This document shows positions 28,901-29,425 of a DNA stretch of 29,425 bases, in pieces; within the stretch, counting starts at the first letter, position 1; each line of letters begins with the position of its first letter. The translations under genes were made by a program, and so were the position numbers. The DNA comes from a virus. The notes beneath the pieces were generated by a model. It did no database searches and had not been told where the DNA came from. It saw only the letters and a list, made by a program, of their open reading frames with translations. The stretch spans positions 1 through 29,425 of IMG/VR virus record IMGVR_UViG_3300009103_000121. One strand, given 5' to 3'.

Positions 28901-29425
28901 GCGCAGCCCAACAGGCGCTCCCAACGCAGCGGGCAGCTAAGGCTAAGACTAGGGCGTCGGGCTTGGTTCCTAATTTAGGCCGACTAGATGGTCAGCAAGA
29001 GTTCTTTCGTAATGCAGGAAAAAAGATGGGAGGACGGAACCCTAGAGCTAAGATTTTTGATGTAGATGATACATTAATGGATACTTCTGTAGCTATGAAA
29101 AAGATGGGTATTAAGCCTGGAGATCAGAGAATCTATGGAGACAAAAATGTTTCACGAGACATCGCTAGACAGGCAAAGCCTACGCTTTTGGGAGAAAAAG
29201 TAAAAGCTCTAAAAAATAAAGATAATGTTTTTCTCTTAACTGACGCTGGTCCTGCGCGCAATCAAGTTCTTTCGGAAAAATTTGATATACCCCTAAAGAA
29301 AATAATTGCTTTACGGGATCCCGCGCAAATCTCAAAGTTTGGTTTGGATTCGGTAGTCCCCTCTGCCCAAGGTCTTCGTAGGCAGAAAAAAGACCCTTCT
29401 TATAAACTAGAAAAAGGTTCGCGGG
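25972..29425 (+). CDS. Tail tape-measure protein with embedded enzyme-like domains (3' end outside window)
   Basis: The frame is open from ATG 25972 to the window end (1151 residues so far, no stop). Residues about 70-340 are a TP901-type tape-measure core (LANVDASFAVSSKDLADALA, FNELLAVVTSVQQQTARGGS). A Gly-rich hydrophobic segment lies at about 416-443 (FISGPGLALISAAFLKLFML), as expected for a tape measure that enters the host membrane. From about 580 on come four VPN(L/F) motifs (581-585, 598-602, 672-676, 998-1002). Between the third and fourth is a PD-(D/E)XK-like region (E904, D927, D947-x-K949), and after the fourth a HAD-like start (FDVDDTLMD, D1030/D1032; LLTDA, T1090). Core function is sure; the enzyme parts are inferred by motif. 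Confidence 0.9.
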   Translation, partial: MADISVRVKAVGLQQSITQQAQAAQRTVSRLNLTPRMDAKGLQQPLGRITGNLSEFNKSLDASTARVFAFGATVSVINGIADAFKGVVSAVIEVERALENINVVMGLTTAQLADYSDALFDVAKNTSQTFQTVATAATEFARQGLSAEETLQRVNDALILTRLSGLGAEQSVASLTAVVNGFARESLNTTEIVNRLANVDASFAVSSKDLADALARAGATAQSAGVNFNELLAVVTSVQQQTARGGSVIGNAFKSIFTRIQRAKVRETLEGVGVATTDAFGNFRSAIAILKDYASVYGTLSDAQKAYTAEQIAGVFQVNNLKALINDLSGDFSIYEQALGTAAATTDEATRRNEQLNQTFAALGAQAGESIRQLADSFGELTLEPAMERVLGMVQTIVDALSGMLGEKDGDNLMGKFFKGMGAFISGPGLALISAAFLKLFMLVGKHATAAIREMFKISSEAQRQKGLQEAILQILIKDEQAYTKILAASGNQNKQAKILVGIIKQANAEYAKQQALLSNLSKSGAMKGFGVGKSGYIQPISRKAEGHTPTMAGGGMPEVQAAEDAGYASPVKPQQVRQMNVPNLGKVMYNTQEKIVNVPNLAQPFIVPPASSKAYPNYASQVKEQFGEPMAKNVLGRAFTPKQRAFAEGFSPIKKGSLMLEKEYASNASGLVPNFIVKPAQLQQELIKQGSLRKGDILDNKKTYEYKFSDGTSVLGKPGELRGAVTMNNGKLVKNENSLFFKDRSINPASRKSLDQSSRVSMLLPEATAGDAATRVATQISGGTLTETLGKPGALTEIVGPGTIKKLGGEQSAKTKLQTAFSNDVFDVKFSKSGVQDLENQTSLREKIDSDLSSKVTQVLTGNAKQLISKSNLKNVPINQAEVKGQAEKLVGANSKMTGTMFEDIVTIAVGKSNEFSSQDHYRNWDFQGVGALNNLFDKRVNEFADTKRSDLPHARASMAKKILFGTPLGKQTLKSAAQQALPTQRAAKAKTRASGLVPNLGRLDGQQEFFRNAGKKMGGRNPRAKIFDVDDTLMDTSVAMKKMGIKPGDQRIYGDKNVSRDIARQAKPTLLGEKVKALKNKDNVFLLTDAGPARNQVLSEKFDIPLKKIIALRDPAQISKFGLDSVVPSAQGLRRQKKDPSYKLEKGSR
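28654..28866 (+). other. PD-(D/E)XK-like region within tape measure
   Basis: Residues about 895-965: GTMFEDIVTIAVG (E904), RNWDFQGVG (D927), EFADTKRSD (D947-T-K949), then a helix SMAKKILFG. A helix Glu, an Asp, and D-x-K about 20 residues later is the metal-site layout of the PD-(D/E)XK nuclease fold. Whether the domain is active cannot be judged from sequence alone. Confidence 0.45.
29035..29425 (+). other. HAD-phosphatase-like domain within tape measure (cut by window end)
   Basis: Residues from about 1022: motif I IFDVDDTLMDTS (D1030, D1032, T1034) and motif II VFLLTDAGPARNQVLSEKF (T1090). A later Lys-rich segment (LRRQKKDPSYKLEKG) is where motif III Lys would fall; motif IV would lie beyond the window. 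The pattern recalls DNA/RNA 3'-phosphatase and other small HAD enzymes; the substrate is unknown. Confidence 0.65.

Overview
The window is part of a tailed bacteriophage genome (Caudoviricetes), AT-rich and tightly packed. It carries the packaging, head, neck and tail-tube genes in canonical order and ends inside a long tail tape-measure gene. No host housekeeping gene, integrase, IS element, tRNA or CRISPR array was seen. A TP901-type tape measure, double-domain tube proteins and no recognisable contractile sheath favour a long-tailed siphovirus-like virion, but a sheath gene could lie outside the window. The host cannot be named. Most genes lack a strong Shine-Dalgarno, although a few have a perfect one (terminase, one tail protein).

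Region 1-1945 (+): very small, probably early/accessory genes. Two of them (starts 204 and 1623) share a nearly identical 67-nt promoter/leader. The region also holds a GC-rich structured non-coding element at 1031-1140 and short AT-rich repeats. Region 2046-4110 (-): a compact six-gene operon ending in a terminator. It encodes a membrane/coiled-coil protein, a small protein resembling the DUF2384 (Xre/MbcA/ParS-like) domain, two unknown proteins, a small exported protein and a possible glycosyltransferase.

Region 4132-10827 (+): PhoH-family ATPase, membrane-anchored GAF-like protein, zinc-ribbon protein, a gp55-like sigma factor with a cysteine-rich insertion, an unknown 352-aa protein, a C2H2 + ERCC4/XPF nuclease, a small protein, the large terminase and a leucine-zipper mini-protein. 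Region 10864-16316: portal, fused prohead protease/scaffold, decoration-like protein and major capsid protein, closed by a strong terminator. Region 16443-19295: SAP-like protein and four neck/completion candidates. Region 19383-23681: four tandem tail-tube-like genes, each with an internal domain duplication; a second strong terminator follows the two most similar copies. Region 23715-25914: small helical protein and two proteins in the tail-assembly-chaperone position. Region 25972-29425: tape-measure protein, still open at the window end.

Two observations stand out. First, the tape measure is not just a ruler. After the TP901 core and a hydrophobic segment it contains repeated VPN(L/F) motifs that bracket modules, including a candidate PD-(D/E)XK nuclease-like domain and a HAD-phosphatase-like domain. 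This suggests an enzyme-carrying protein that could be delivered with the tail. Second, a recurrent GTGTAWWA-like motif sits about 12-21 nt before many late-gene starts (about 49 nt before one). It is a good candidate for the late promoter read by the sigma factor encoded at 5840-6577, and it would produce nearly leaderless mRNAs.
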